40,398 nt of DNA, from assembly GCA_015060105.1 (NCBI GenBank), contig SUZD01000009.1, positions 33,633 through 74,030 of the forward strand, written 5' to 3'. Below the pieces are notes generated by a model that ran no database searches, was not told where the DNA came from, and worked only from the letters and a program-made list of their open reading frames with translations. The position numbers and the translations under genes are program-made. How positions within the stretch are numbered: position 1 is the first letter of the stretch; every line of letters starts with the position of its first letter. Shown one piece after another: positions 9,898 to 20,500 of this stretch. Source of the DNA: Rikenellaceae bacterium. Lineage in GTDB: Bacteria > Bacteroidota > Bacteroidia > Bacteroidales > Rikenellaceae.

Positions 9898-12800
9898 TTA
9901 TTGGTTGCTTTGGCTTGCATAACGGTTGCCCCAAACGTCAACAGCGTAGAGTTGCAGACCTTTGGTGTATTCATTAAGCGGAGTCGCTTTCTCCAAAGCA
10001 CGCATAGTACCACTGTCATTCGAAGCATACGACGAACCCGAATTGTACATATAGTCGGTATAGTCGGCATTAGCCATATAGCGCGACTCTTTGTGTACAT
10101 AGGTGAAGGTTCCGCCACCGTTTACATCGCTACAAGCGATAACTGCTACATCACGGCCCATCTTACCATCCTCGCCTACCTTGTTAGGATCGACAAGGAC
10201 CCAAGCAGCAACATTTTGCCAGCCACTCATAGTGAACTTGCAGTTGTCGTTTACGGTGTGAGTACCTGCAACTACCTTTTGAGGATTGCGATACAAATCG
10301 AGGTTCATGTCGTGGATATACAAGGGGTTCAAGCGAGGTTTCTTGAATTTCGAGCAATACTCGTTGTTAGCTTCGATTTGCTCTTTCGACGAGGTGAAGA
10401 ATGCTTGACCATAGTGGTTAACCTTCATACCGGGGTTGCGGCCATTTGCAGGGTTAATACCGGGCAGACCCCACTCATTAGCCCACTCGCTCAAATCCTC
10501 ACCGGCAGCCTCCGAGATGCTTCTTACATACTCCAATGCAATAGCCGATTGGTAAGCATCGTGGCTGGGGTAGTCTTCACGATAGATGGCTTTGGTACGG
10601 CACAACTCATAGAAGTCGGGGTAGAAATCCGAGTTACCCTCAATCAAGTGATAGTACAAGAAGAGTTGGTAGAAAGGCATCAACTGAGTTGTCGGGTCAA
10701 CACCACCATCGATGTTACCAAGACTGGGGGTATTAACGGCCTCGGAGTGAGTGAACGGACGCTCATACCATACGCCATTACCATTCTCATCCTTCTTGAA
10801 GTCCCAAATCCAACGTTTTGCCATATCACGCATACCTTTGTTGAAGTGGTCGTTGTAGCGCATTGTTGTACGGCCAAGACCTACACCATATACATAGTTT
10901 TGAGTGATAGCACACATAAGGTTGTTGGTAACCTCGGCCAAACCTTGCCAACAGAACAGGTCGGTTTGCGACGAGTGACCAAGCTCGTGGGCGATACCCC
11001 AGATAGCACCTACCACGCCGTTGTTCCAATATTGAGTATTCTTGTTCCACAAAGCTACAGGACGAACAACGTCAGACGACATCGCAGCCGAGTATCCTGT
11101 GTGGTACCAAGACGAGTAACCGAAGGTGTCTCCATAAGCACCCATAAACAACATACGGTTACGGTGACCACGTTGACGACCAAGGGCTTTGTACTTGTCG
11201 TGACCCATAATACGCTCTTGGATTTTGGTTACCGAGTCATAAATCTCCAACAAATCCAATGCACCTTGGGGATTCAAACGGGGGTTACCCGAGAAAGTAC
11301 CCTTGATGTATTGAGCTTTCTCGAAGTTGAGGACAGCCCTATCGGTAATCATATCGAAACGAGGCTCCTCGTCTTGCTTTGCAAGCATGAAGATACGATA
11401 TACATCATCAACGGTGTGTTGTCCGTAGCGGATATAACCATTCACACCCGAGTTCACGAAGTGAGCCTTCATTGTAGGATACTTCGCATAGTCGTCGGTG
11501 AATACCATCATATACATTTGACCACGTTGGCTGGGAACAATAACGTTACGACCCTTTTGGAGTTTGTAGTCGTAGGTGTGGTCATCAGCAGCGGTACCAT
11601 AGGGGTTCTTGGTGTTCTCGTAGGTCTTCAAATCAACAACACGTACATAAATCTCCAAGCCATAGTCCTCGTCCAAGAAGATGTATTGAGGAGTGTTGGC
11701 TTTGGCAACATACATACCTGTCACGTTATCTACCAAACCGAAGGGTTTGTCACGGAACAACTCATAGTCGCGGCGAGGATCGGGATAAGCCTTGAACTCG
11801 CATACACGGAACTCGTCATCGTAAGTGCCATAGAACATACGCTCTGCGATGCTACGATAGAAGGGATCCTCGATTGCAAGAACTTGCTCCAAAGTTACGT
11901 CCGAGCGAAGCTCGCTAATCGACATATCGGTAAAGTAGTCAAGGATTTGGAATGCCTCGGGGTTGTATTGATAGAAACCAATCTCAGCAGCAGAAGCTAC
12001 ATTGGGCGACTCAACGTCATTCAAATCGACATAAGGCAAAGCTGTTTTAATCACAATACGGATTTGGGTTGTGGTATTTGCCAAAGGCTCGTCGAATACA
12101 ATCGATTGGTTTGTACCCTTCTGACCGAGGTCCGCAGTTTTCACCAAAGTCTCAACGCCATTATTGGTTGCATAGATATCAATCTCGCCCCAACGACCCC
12201 AAGTCATATTGCCGATAGCGGGGATATAACGCAAGTAGTCGATACGCTCAACATTCGATGCATCGATATCGAATGTCACCTCTACGGGTTTCTCGTTCGA
12301 AGTTGCCGAGAACCAGTTCGATTTTGTATTACCGTCATAAGCCTTCAAAACACCACGGCTCGACGACATTTGGCTGGTAGCAGTAGCGTTGTTAATGGTT
12401 ACGAGCAGGTCATCTTTCCATTGGTCAGCCGAAGGCATCTCGGTCTCGCTCTTCAACAACTGAGTCACAACAAGTTCCTCGGTCGAGTTTGTGCTCTTCA
12501 CGATGATAGTAGCCGAACGGTTCTCTTCTTCGTTATCATACTCGTCATAGTCGAATACGATTTGACCCTCCGAAGAGCGCTCCTCGTTGATAGTCAGCCA
12601 ATCGCCACCCTCAACACTTACGGTATATTCGGTGCCCGAGATAACGGTTACGCTATCGGTACCTGCGATGTAGGGAACCATCTTCTCGTTTACGCTCAAA
12701 GCAAGGTCATCGGTACCCCATTGTTTTACAACAATCGAGGTCTCGGTGTTTTTGCTTTGGAAAGTAACAACAGCCTCACGAATCTCGGCGCCAAAGTTTT

Positions 12801-13359
12801 CAGCAACAAAAAACATCTCTGCACCATCTTGTTGGCCGTCATACGAAATCCACTCGCTCTCCTCGGGGATAACAACGTTATAATCACCATCAGCGGTTAC
12901 ATTAACTGCAAGAGTTTGCATAGTTTTAGCGAGCATATAGCTCTCCTCTGCAACCTCGATTTTGGTAGCAGGGGTGGTATCGCTTGCCGATTGAACCACT
13001 TTCAATTGAGCTGCTTGCTCGCCATTGGTAACGGTAATTACCAACTCACGGTCCTCACCACTCTCGTTCTCCTCAACTGCAACAGTCAAGACACGAATTC
13101 CGTCCTCCGAGAGGTCGCTTACGACGCACCACTCTTGGCTCTCGTCGTAGGTATAATCCCAGAAAGCGTCGTGAGAATCTACATAAACAGTAGCTTCACT
13201 CGCCTCATAGCCAAAATAGAGAGCCTCCTCGGGGTCAAGGGTAAGATACTCTTCAACATCGCCACCACCTTGCGGGGGCTCTGGCTCTTGACACGATACC
13301 GACATGGTCGCAACAGCAACCAAGCCGAACATCATCATTAACAAGTTTTTAAGTTTCAT
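9898..13359 (-). CDS. M60-like peptidase lipoprotein, copy 4
   Basis: Complete 1,153-residue paralog, closest to copy 3. The signal MKLKNLLMMM runs to the lipobox SVSC (Cys23), followed by a Pro/Gly/Glu-rich acidic linker. The first BACON-like repeat has WDYTYDESQEWC, matching copy 3; two further repeats end in VVKQWGT and VVTQLL. The discoidin-like domain carries AYDGNTKSNWF. The peptidase motif HELGH starts at residue 791. The third-ligand Glu sits in GLAEVTNN, where the other copies mostly have GLTEV, and WQG replaces the WRG seen in the other five. The C-terminal module begins around KPRLNPLYIHDMNLDLYRNP. The start lies 56 bases after copy 5. Its opposite strand is almost entirely free of stop codons, a by-product of codon choice. 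Confidence 0.94.
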   Translation of the reverse strand: MKLKNLLMMMFGLVAVATMSVSCQEPEPPQGGGDVEEYLTLDPEEALYFGYEASEATVYVDSHDAFWDYTYDESQEWCVVSDLSEDGIRVLTVAVEENESGEDRELVITVTNGEQAAQLKVVQSASDTTPATKIEVAEESYMLAKTMQTLAVNVTADGDYNVVIPEESEWISYDGQQDGAEMFFVAENFGAEIREAVVTFQSKNTETSIVVKQWGTDDLALSVNEKMVPYIAGTDSVTVISGTEYTVSVEGGDWLTINEERSSEGQIVFDYDEYDNEEENRSATIIVKSTNSTEELVVTQLLKSETEMPSADQWKDDLLVTINNATATSQMSSSRGVLKAYDGNTKSNWFSATSNEKPVEVTFDIDASNVERIDYLRYIPAIGNMTWGRWGEIDIYATNNGVETLVKTADLGQKGTNQSIVFDEPLANTTTQIRIVIKTALPYVDLNDVESPNVASAAEIGFYQYNPEAFQILDYFTDMSISELRSDVTLEQVLAIEDPFYRSIAERMFYGTYDDEFRVCEFKAYPDPRRDYELFRDKPFGLVDNVTGMYVAKANTPQYIFLDEDYGLEIYVRVVDLKTYENTKNPYGTAADDHTYDYKLQKGRNVIVPSQRGQMYMMVFTDDYAKYPTMKAHFVNSGVNGYIRYGQHTVDDVYRIFMLAKQDEEPRFDMITDRAVLNFEKAQYIKGTFSGNPRLNPQGALDLLEIYDSVTKIQERIMGHDKYKALGRQRGHRNRMLFMGAYGDTFGYSSWYHTGYSAAMSSDVVRPVALWNKNTQYWNNGVVGAIWGIAHELGHSSQTDLFCWQGLAEVTNNLMCAITQNYVYGVGLGRTTMRYNDHFNKGMRDMAKRWIWDFKKDENGNGVWYERPFTHSEAVNTPSLGNIDGGVDPTTQLMPFYQLFLYYHLIEGNSDFYPDFYELCRTKAIYREDYPSHDAYQSAIALEYVRSISEAAGEDLSEWANEWGLPGINPANGRNPGMKVNHYGQAFFTSSKEQIEANNEYCSKFKKPRLNPLYIHDMNLDLYRNPQKVVAGTHTVNDNCKFTMSGWQNVAAWVLVDPNKVGEDGKMGRDVAVIACSDVNGGGTFTYVHKESRYMANADYTDYMYNSGSSYASNDSGTMRALEKATPLNEYTKGLQLYAVDVWGNRYASQSNQ

Positions 13360-13415
13360 TTTGTTTTAAAGGTATTAAATGTTTTATGTAAAAATATTGT
13401 CCTATTGTAGTTGGA

Positions 13416-16400
13416 TTACTCCGCGGGGTTTGCCAAGCTGGGGACACGGCTACCGTCGGGGTGGATTGCGTAGAGCAACAGGTCGGGACGATAGGTCGGG
13501 CCAACATTGGTTGTCGAGCGTCCATAGCCATCTTTGTCATATTGGTATCGTGAACCCTCGGGGTTGGTTGCACCGTCAGGCAACAAGATATAGCGGCACT
13601 CGAATTCGCGGTAGCTGAACGAGGTAAATCGTCCCTCGAAGCAAGCCACATCGCGTTTCTTTATGGGGTCATACAACACCCATGCAGCCACATTCTCCCA
13701 ACCGCTGACGTTGTAACGAGTTGCTTGACCGGGTTTGCCATCAACAACCACATCAACTGCCTCAACAGTGTGAGTACCTTGAACGATAGTCTTGGGGTTG
13801 CGATACAAATCGAGGTTCGAATCGCAAATATAGAAGGGATTCAAACGGGGTTTCGGATACTTACGACACTCGGCGACAGCCTCATCAATCATCTCTTGTG
13901 TGGTGTTGATGATGTTTTGTCCGTAAACCGAGGCACGCAGATTTTTATTGACACCGGGGATACCCCAATGCAAAGCCCAATCGCTCAAATCCTCGCCTGC
14001 GGCCATCGAAATCTTAATCATATAGTCGGTCATCGCCCACGATTGCTCGCGGTTCGATTTGTCGAACTTCTCTTGATTACCACTCCAACTGCGGAAATCC
14101 CAGCCGTGGTCGAAGAAGATATCGCCACGCAGACGGCATTGCTCGAAGAAGTCGGGGTAGAAATCGGTGTTACCCATTGCATAGTGGTAGTAGAGGAACA
14201 ACTGCCAGAAAGGAACGAGTGTTGCTGCGGGGTCGATACCTCCCGAGCTACCTGCTGCGGGGGTATTTGCAGCCTCGGCAAGTGTCATTTTACGCTCAAC
14301 CTCATTGCCATTCTCATCAAAGTCGGTGATGTAGCGGTGACCTATATCTCTCCAACCCTCGTTATATTTCATCTTGTAGTGGAGTGTGGTGTGACCCTCG
14401 CCAAACAGAGCGGCTTGTGTACCAACACACATAAGGTTATTGGTAACCTCGGTCAAACCACGCCAAGCAAACGGACGACATTGGTTCGAGTGTCCAATCT
14501 CGTGAGCAACGCCCCAGATTGTACCGATGGTATTGTTTGCCAATACGTCTGCGGGCAGGTCGCGTTTGTCGGCATCGGTAGTACCCGAGCCACCAAGCAC
14601 TGTGGTATTGGGGTTCCACATCTTGATAGGATCGGTCACATCTTGCAAAATCGAGTTAATACCATAACCTGTACGATAGACACCCGAACCTGCAACGGCA
14701 TTACCATAGAGTGTAAAGAACGGTGCACGGTTGCGGTGACCACGTTGACGGCCAAGAGCTTTGTACTTGTCGTGACCTTGCCAACGCTCTTGTTGGCGAA
14801 CGATGGTATCGAATATCGCTACCAAACGAGCTCCCTCTGCCGAGTTCTTACCATTGCGTTTGAGTGCACGGTTATAGATAGTCTCTTTGGGGAAGTTCAT
14901 AATAACCTTATCGGAAAGCATATCGAAATGAGGCTCGGTACTGCCACCAAGGCTCAACAGACGATAGAAATCTTCGGGATCATCTTTATCCAAATAGAAG
15001 AAGCCATTAACGTGACCCGTAGCAAAGTTGATTTTGATGGGCGGGAACTTCTCGTAGTCATCGGTATGCCAGATGATATACATCAAACCACGATAGTTAG
15101 GAATGATTACGTTTTTACCTTTGTAGATACGGAAGTCCGACTCGCAACGGCCAACAACACGCTCAGCCAAACCCTCGTCATTAACCATATCGCAGAAACG
15201 CACATAAATCTCTTGACCGTAGTCCTCCTCAACGAAGATATATTGAGGCTCACCTACCTCGGCGGCATACATACCTGTTACGTTATCCAAAAGGGTGTGA
15301 GGAGGTGTGAAGAAAATTGCAGCATCGCGGTCGGGGTGAGGATAAGCCTTCGCCTCGCACACACGGAAACGGCTCCAATCGCCATTGAAGATTTGCAACG
15401 CCATCGAGCGATAGAACGGATCTTTGATTGCCAAAATATCCTCATAGGTAATCTCCTCGCGCAACTCCGAGCACGACAAATCGGTAAAGTATGCCAACAT
15501 ATCGAAGTTCTCGGGGTTTACACAACCGAACTCGATACTTGCAGCCGAAGCCACATTGGTAACGGTCTCGCTGAAAGGTTTAGCGGTCAAAATCTTGATA
15601 GTCGCTTTTTCGAGATTAACCGGAAGCGGCTCATCAAAGTAGATTGTTTTGGGACAATCGGTCATACCGAAGTCCTCTTTGAGCAACAGGCGCTCCGAGC
15701 CACCACGCTCGGTAACATAGACCTCGACTTCGCCCCACATACCCCACGAAACAGCGTTTGTCGGGCAGTAACGGAAGTATTGAATCTCGGTCATCTCCTG
15801 CTCCTCGGCGAAGTACATAGTATAGAATACTGTACCCTCCTGATTCTTTTGGGTTGTAGCCCACCACGACTTGTCATTTTGGTCGTAGGCTTTGATGATA
15901 GCACCACGACTTGCCGAAAGTTGCGACGAAGCCTCTGCACTTGTAACAGCCAACACCCAATCTTTCACTTGGTTGTCCGAGGTCATCTTATCGTACTCGG
16001 TAAAGGGGACTTGGTCGATAGTGATAGTTGCTGTGGTGTTGCCCGACGACAAAACAACGGTTGCTTGACGGGGCTCCTCGCCTTCATTGCTTGTGTAGTT
16101 CAGCACAACGCTTGTAAGAGTTGTAGCTTCGCTATCAACCGAAATCCAATCAGCTTCCGAGGTTACGGCACAAGGCTCTCCTACCCATTTTTGAACGGGT
16201 ATTGTCAAAGTACCCTCTTTGTACGACAAAGTGTAGTCCTCTTTCTCAATCGAGAACTCTTTGGTACCTACCTGTATGAATGTCACTTTTGCCTCGGCGT
16301 AATCGCTCTTGATTACAACCTCGGTTTGACGGGGCTCCTCGTTATACGATGCCGAGTAGAAGAACTTGCCGTCCTCCCACAACAACCACGAAGCCTCCTC

Positions 16401-16898
16401 GGGGATAACCACCTCAAAAGCACCATTAGCCTCTACTGCGAATTCAACTTCGCCCATATCTTTCGATACAATAACCATCGAATCACACGAAATCTCGGTT
16501 GCTTGCTCGTCGATTGCACCTGTTTGTACAACCATAACCTCTACGCTTGTCATATCGTAGAAGAGAGTGATATAGGCCTCTCGGCTCTCCTCCGAGGTAT
16601 TCTCGGTTGCAGTGATATACAACGCTTTGGCACCTGCTTCGTCAAGCTCGGTTGCCACGGTACACCATTCGGTCGAGATGTCATCTTGTGTCATTTGCCA
16701 CTCGTTATCGGTAGCCAACACGGGAACTACATACGCCTCGGTTGTAGCCTCGCTGTCAAGATAGACTTCAAGCTCATCAGGCACGATGAATTTCTTCTCA
16801 TCACCGCCTTGCTCTTGAGGTTCATTGTTACACGCAACGACCATAACTGATGCTACGGCCATCAGGAGTAACTTCAATCCTTTGTAAATTTTGTTCAT
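13416..16898 (-). CDS. M60-like peptidase lipoprotein, copy 5
   Basis: Complete 1,160-residue paralog, the longest complete copy. The signal MNKIYKGLKL ends in VVAC (Cys23), followed by NNEPQEQGGDEKK. BACON-like repeats include EWCTVATE, shared only with copy 6. The discoidin-like domain is followed by the peptidase region. This copy has HEIGH rather than HELGH, starting at residue 799; the change is outside the zinc ligands and still fits HExxH. The Glu ligand is present in GLTEVTNN. An insertion just before the active site (TTDADKRDLPADVLANN) and a Cys soon after it (SNQCRPF) are not seen in the other copies. It starts 23 bases after udk. Family role: glycoprotein peptidase on the cell surface; substrate unknown. 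Confidence 0.93.
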   Translation of the reverse strand: MNKIYKGLKLLLMAVASVMVVACNNEPQEQGGDEKKFIVPDELEVYLDSEATTEAYVVPVLATDNEWQMTQDDISTEWCTVATELDEAGAKALYITATENTSEESREAYITLFYDMTSVEVMVVQTGAIDEQATEISCDSMVIVSKDMGEVEFAVEANGAFEVVIPEEASWLLWEDGKFFYSASYNEEPRQTEVVIKSDYAEAKVTFIQVGTKEFSIEKEDYTLSYKEGTLTIPVQKWVGEPCAVTSEADWISVDSEATTLTSVVLNYTSNEGEEPRQATVVLSSGNTTATITIDQVPFTEYDKMTSDNQVKDWVLAVTSAEASSQLSASRGAIIKAYDQNDKSWWATTQKNQEGTVFYTMYFAEEQEMTEIQYFRYCPTNAVSWGMWGEVEVYVTERGGSERLLLKEDFGMTDCPKTIYFDEPLPVNLEKATIKILTAKPFSETVTNVASAASIEFGCVNPENFDMLAYFTDLSCSELREEITYEDILAIKDPFYRSMALQIFNGDWSRFRVCEAKAYPHPDRDAAIFFTPPHTLLDNVTGMYAAEVGEPQYIFVEEDYGQEIYVRFCDMVNDEGLAERVVGRCESDFRIYKGKNVIIPNYRGLMYIIWHTDDYEKFPPIKINFATGHVNGFFYLDKDDPEDFYRLLSLGGSTEPHFDMLSDKVIMNFPKETIYNRALKRNGKNSAEGARLVAIFDTIVRQQERWQGHDKYKALGRQRGHRNRAPFFTLYGNAVAGSGVYRTGYGINSILQDVTDPIKMWNPNTTVLGGSGTTDADKRDLPADVLANNTIGTIWGVAHEIGHSNQCRPFAWRGLTEVTNNLMCVGTQAALFGEGHTTLHYKMKYNEGWRDIGHRYITDFDENGNEVERKMTLAEAANTPAAGSSGGIDPAATLVPFWQLFLYYHYAMGNTDFYPDFFEQCRLRGDIFFDHGWDFRSWSGNQEKFDKSNREQSWAMTDYMIKISMAAGEDLSDWALHWGIPGVNKNLRASVYGQNIINTTQEMIDEAVAECRKYPKPRLNPFYICDSNLDLYRNPKTIVQGTHTVEAVDVVVDGKPGQATRYNVSGWENVAAWVLYDPIKKRDVACFEGRFTSFSYREFECRYILLPDGATNPEGSRYQYDKDGYGRSTTNVGPTYRPDLLLYAIHPDGSRVPSLANPAE

Positions 16899-16921
16899 CG
16901 TTTTGTTGTTTTATGTTAGTT

Positions 16922-17542
16922 TTACTTATTTTCGGCAATCAGCGAACGTATGTTCTCGATAAGCATCGACAGCGCCACGGAGTTAAATCCGCCCTCGGGG
17001 ACAATAACATCGGCATATCGTTTACTTGGCTCGACAAACTCTTCGTGCATAGGTTTTACGGTAGTAACATATTGGTTAATAACCGAATCCATTGTACGGC
17101 CACGTTCACACACATCGCGCAACATACGTCGTGCAAGACGAAGGTCGGCATCGGTATCGACAAACACCTTGATATCCATCATATCGCGCAGTTCCTTATT
17201 CTCGAAGATTAGAATACCATCGACGATAATCACTCTCGAAGGTTTCACCTCGACCCATTCGTCTGTTCTGTTATGCTCGACAAACGAATATACGGGGTGT
17301 TTGATACTCTCGCCATTTTTGAGTTGGCGCAGGTGTTCCACCATCATATCGGTATCGAATGCGTTAGGGTGGTCGTAGTTGAGCTGTGTACGCTCCTCCA
17401 TCGACAACGCATCTTGACTTTTATAGTAGAAGTCGTGACACAGTGTTGCCACATTGTCGCCAAAGGCGTCAACGAGTCGGCCGACGAGCGTACTTTTGCC
17501 CGAGCCTGTGCCTCCTGCTACTCCGATAACCGTTACTTTCAT
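16922..17542 (-). CDS. udk: Uridine kinase
   Basis: Cytosolic pyrimidine-salvage enzyme that phosphorylates uridine and cytidine to UMP and CMP. The 206 residues match the usual family length. The P-loop GGTGSGKST (Lys16) is near the N-terminus. DFYYKS, the YDHPNAFD segment and VDGILIF are characteristic of uridine kinases. The RLARRMLRDVCERGR helix corresponds to the lid region. The gene sits between two M60 peptidase genes, 23 bases after copy 6 and 23 bases before copy 5, so it is probably read from the same message. Its function has no obvious link to the peptidases, and it looks like a housekeeping gene that the duplicating array has surrounded. Confidence 0.96.
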   Translation of the reverse strand: MKVTVIGVAGGTGSGKSTLVGRLVDAFGDNVATLCHDFYYKSQDALSMEERTQLNYDHPNAFDTDMMVEHLRQLKNGESIKHPVYSFVEHNRTDEWVEVKPSRVIIVDGILIFENKELRDMMDIKVFVDTDADLRLARRMLRDVCERGRTMDSVINQYVTTVKPMHEEFVEPSKRYADVIVPEGGFNSVALSMLIENIRSLIAENK

Positions 17543-17565
17543 CTCTTTATATTATATAGGTATAA

Positions 17566-20500
17566 TTACTCTACTCGTGTTCCTTTGTGGTATGTACCCC
17601 ATACATCGACGCCATAAAGTTCGAGGTCGGGACGCTTCACGCCCTCGCCAATAATCATATAGCGTTGATAACCATTATTGTAGGTCAAATAGGGAGAATC
17701 CTCGGGACAACCTTGGCCACGATAGCCGTGTACCTCGGGGTCGTATGCCTCGTAAATCGAGGTATAGTAGCGATACTTAATCTGTTTATCGACACCTTGA
17801 TAGATACCCATAACGCGCTCGGTGGCGGGATCAACCAAAGCCCACGCAGCAACGCCACTCCAATCGCCATTCATATTGAAGTAACCATTATCATCAACTG
17901 AGTATGTACCTGCGGTCAGTGGTGTGCGGTAACGATACAAATCCACGTTCAGGTCGTTGATATACAACGGATTCATCTCGGGTTTGGGGAATTGGCTACA
18001 AATTTCCACACGTTTGTCGATATCCTCTTGTGTGGTTGTGATGATGCTTTGTCCATAGTGCGAACAGAGCATTCTGTTGTTAATGCCGGGGATATGCCAA
18101 TCATTACAGAAGCCGCTCAAATCCTCACCTGCGGCGGTACTGATTTTAACCATATACTCCAACATTGCTTTGGCATTCTGCTCGCTCGACTCCATACCGC
18201 GAGGCAAGAACCAATCTTGGAACAAAATTGGTTTGTCCAAACGGCACAACTCATAGAAGTCGGGGTAGAAATCCTCTTTACCCAAAGCTCTGTGATAGTA
18301 GAGGTACAGTTGCCAGAAGGGCATAAGTTGAGTTGTCGGATCGACCATTGGTTGGTGGTTGGGATCACCGCCCGCACGTTTTTGACCATACTTGGGAGTA
18401 TTTACACTCTCGCAGTGGGTCAAGTGACGCTCGGTGCCATCGGGATCAACCACCCAACGGGTTACAATGTCGGCCATCGACAAGTTGAAGTGGTTGTTAT
18501 AGCGCATAGTGGTATGGCCCTCACCGAAGAACGTAGTTTGGGTAATGGCACCCATCAGGTTATTCGACACCTCGCCAAGTCCACGCCAACCGAAGTGATT
18601 TGTTTGGTTGTTGTGTCCCAACTCGTGAGCCAAGCCCCAGCAGCAGCCTACCCAGCCGTTATTGAGTTTCTCGGGTTCAACATTTTGAGGCCACATACGG
18701 TCGGGGTCAAGGATATCTTGCGCCATATTTTTCATACCATACACGGTTGCATAGGCACCTGCACCACCATAGCAGTCGCCATAAGCGCCATAGAACGGAG
18801 CGCGGTTGTGATATACACGCTCACGGCCCAATGCAGCGTACTTGTCAAAGCCTTGAATAATCTGTTGGATACGTGTAATGGTATCAAAAATCTGAATTGT
18901 ACGCATTGCACGCTCGTAGTTATTGGGGTCGTTACCGAACGAGAACTTACGATAGTTCAGTTTGGTAAAGGTCATAACCACGTTATCGGTTATGATATCG
19001 AAGTGGGGCTCCTCTTTGACACCCGCCTGCATCATAATCTCATAGAAATCTTTGGGATCGTCGGTCTCGGCATTGAAATAGCCGTTCACAACGCCTGTCA
19101 TAAAGTTCATCTTAATCGGAGGCAACTTATCATAGTTGTCGGTATGCCACAAGATATAAATCAAACCACGAATACCGGGGTTGATAAAGTTGCGTCCCTT
19201 GTGCAATCGGTAGTCTGCATTTGCCAACTCGTGTCCGATTACACGACCGGCATTACCTTCATCATTCTCCCAATCAATCACACGCAGATAGATATCCTCG
19301 CCATAATCCTCTTCGAGATATATTACCAGCGGCTCATACGCCTTGCGGACATACATACCTGTCACACCGTCCAACAATGTTTTGGGTGCATTCAGGAAGA
19401 TTGCGGCATCGCGGTCGGGGTGCAGATACGGTTTTGCCAAATATGTACGGAAGCGGCTATAATCGCCATTAAACATTTGCGAAGCCACATTGCGATACAG
19501 CGGGTCTTTAATCTCTTGGATTTGCTCCCAAGTCACATCACTACGCAACTCACAGCAACTCCAATCGGTAAAGTAGTCCAAAACGGGGAAGTTTTCGGGG
19601 TTGTACTGATACAGACCGAACTCGTTACCGCTTGCAACTTTGGTGATTGTCTCGCTGAACGGAGCGGCTGTCAAAATTTTGACGGTCATCTTTTCGAGAC
19701 CCTCAACCGACAACGGCTCCTCGAAATAGATGGTACTCGGAGTTTTAGCCTGTTTGAAATCGTATTTGCCGAGCAACTCTTCCACGCCGTTATAGGTCAG
19801 ATAAACCTCTATCTCGCCCCATTGACCCCAATTCACTGTCTCGGTCGGGATATAGTGCATATAGTCGATTTGAGTAAGCTTCTTATCGGCTGCGAAGTTA
19901 TAAGTAACCCAAACTTCATCGGGATTCTCATTGGTCTTGGTAGCCCAATACGACTTCACGTTTCCATCATAAAGTTTCGTAAGGCCACCACGAGCAGTCG
20001 AATACTCCGACACTGCCTCGACGCTCTCGATGCCAATCAGCATATCATCTTTCTGTGCATCTTCGCCAACCTCCTCATACTCTTGAATCGGAAGCTGAGT
20101 AATCACACCAGTTACTTTGGTTGTGCCCACCGTCACGGTGAAGTCCACATTGCGTTCTGTGTCCGATTCGTTCTGGATATAACCAACCACGAACACACCC
20201 TCCTCGTCCGAGTCCACAACTCCACTCCAATAGTTTGCATCAAGGACAATCGAAGCCTCCGCATCAAGAGCATAGATTTCATACGGAATCTTCACCTCGC
20301 CATCTTTGTTGGGAACGACAAACTCTGTGGTCGGGAGCATCACCTCGACAGTACCATATTGCACAAACGAAATTTTCTTCTCGGCATAGCTGCTCTTCAA
20401 GACAACTTCGGCTGTACGAGGCATCTTCTCGTACGATTGCGAGTAGATGAATACGCCATTCTCCCAGCTGAGCCAATCAGCCTCCGAGGGTATCACAACT

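Noticed and set aside
9901-13341. An open reading frame of 1,146 codons on the plus strand, antisense to peptidase copy 4, with similar long frames opposite the other copies (for example 13725-16850 and 17992-20652).
   Set aside because: The antisense frames lie codon on codon over clear M60 genes and lack any recognisable domain or signal. They arise because the real genes rarely use TTA, CTA and TCA codons, which would be stops in the opposite frame.
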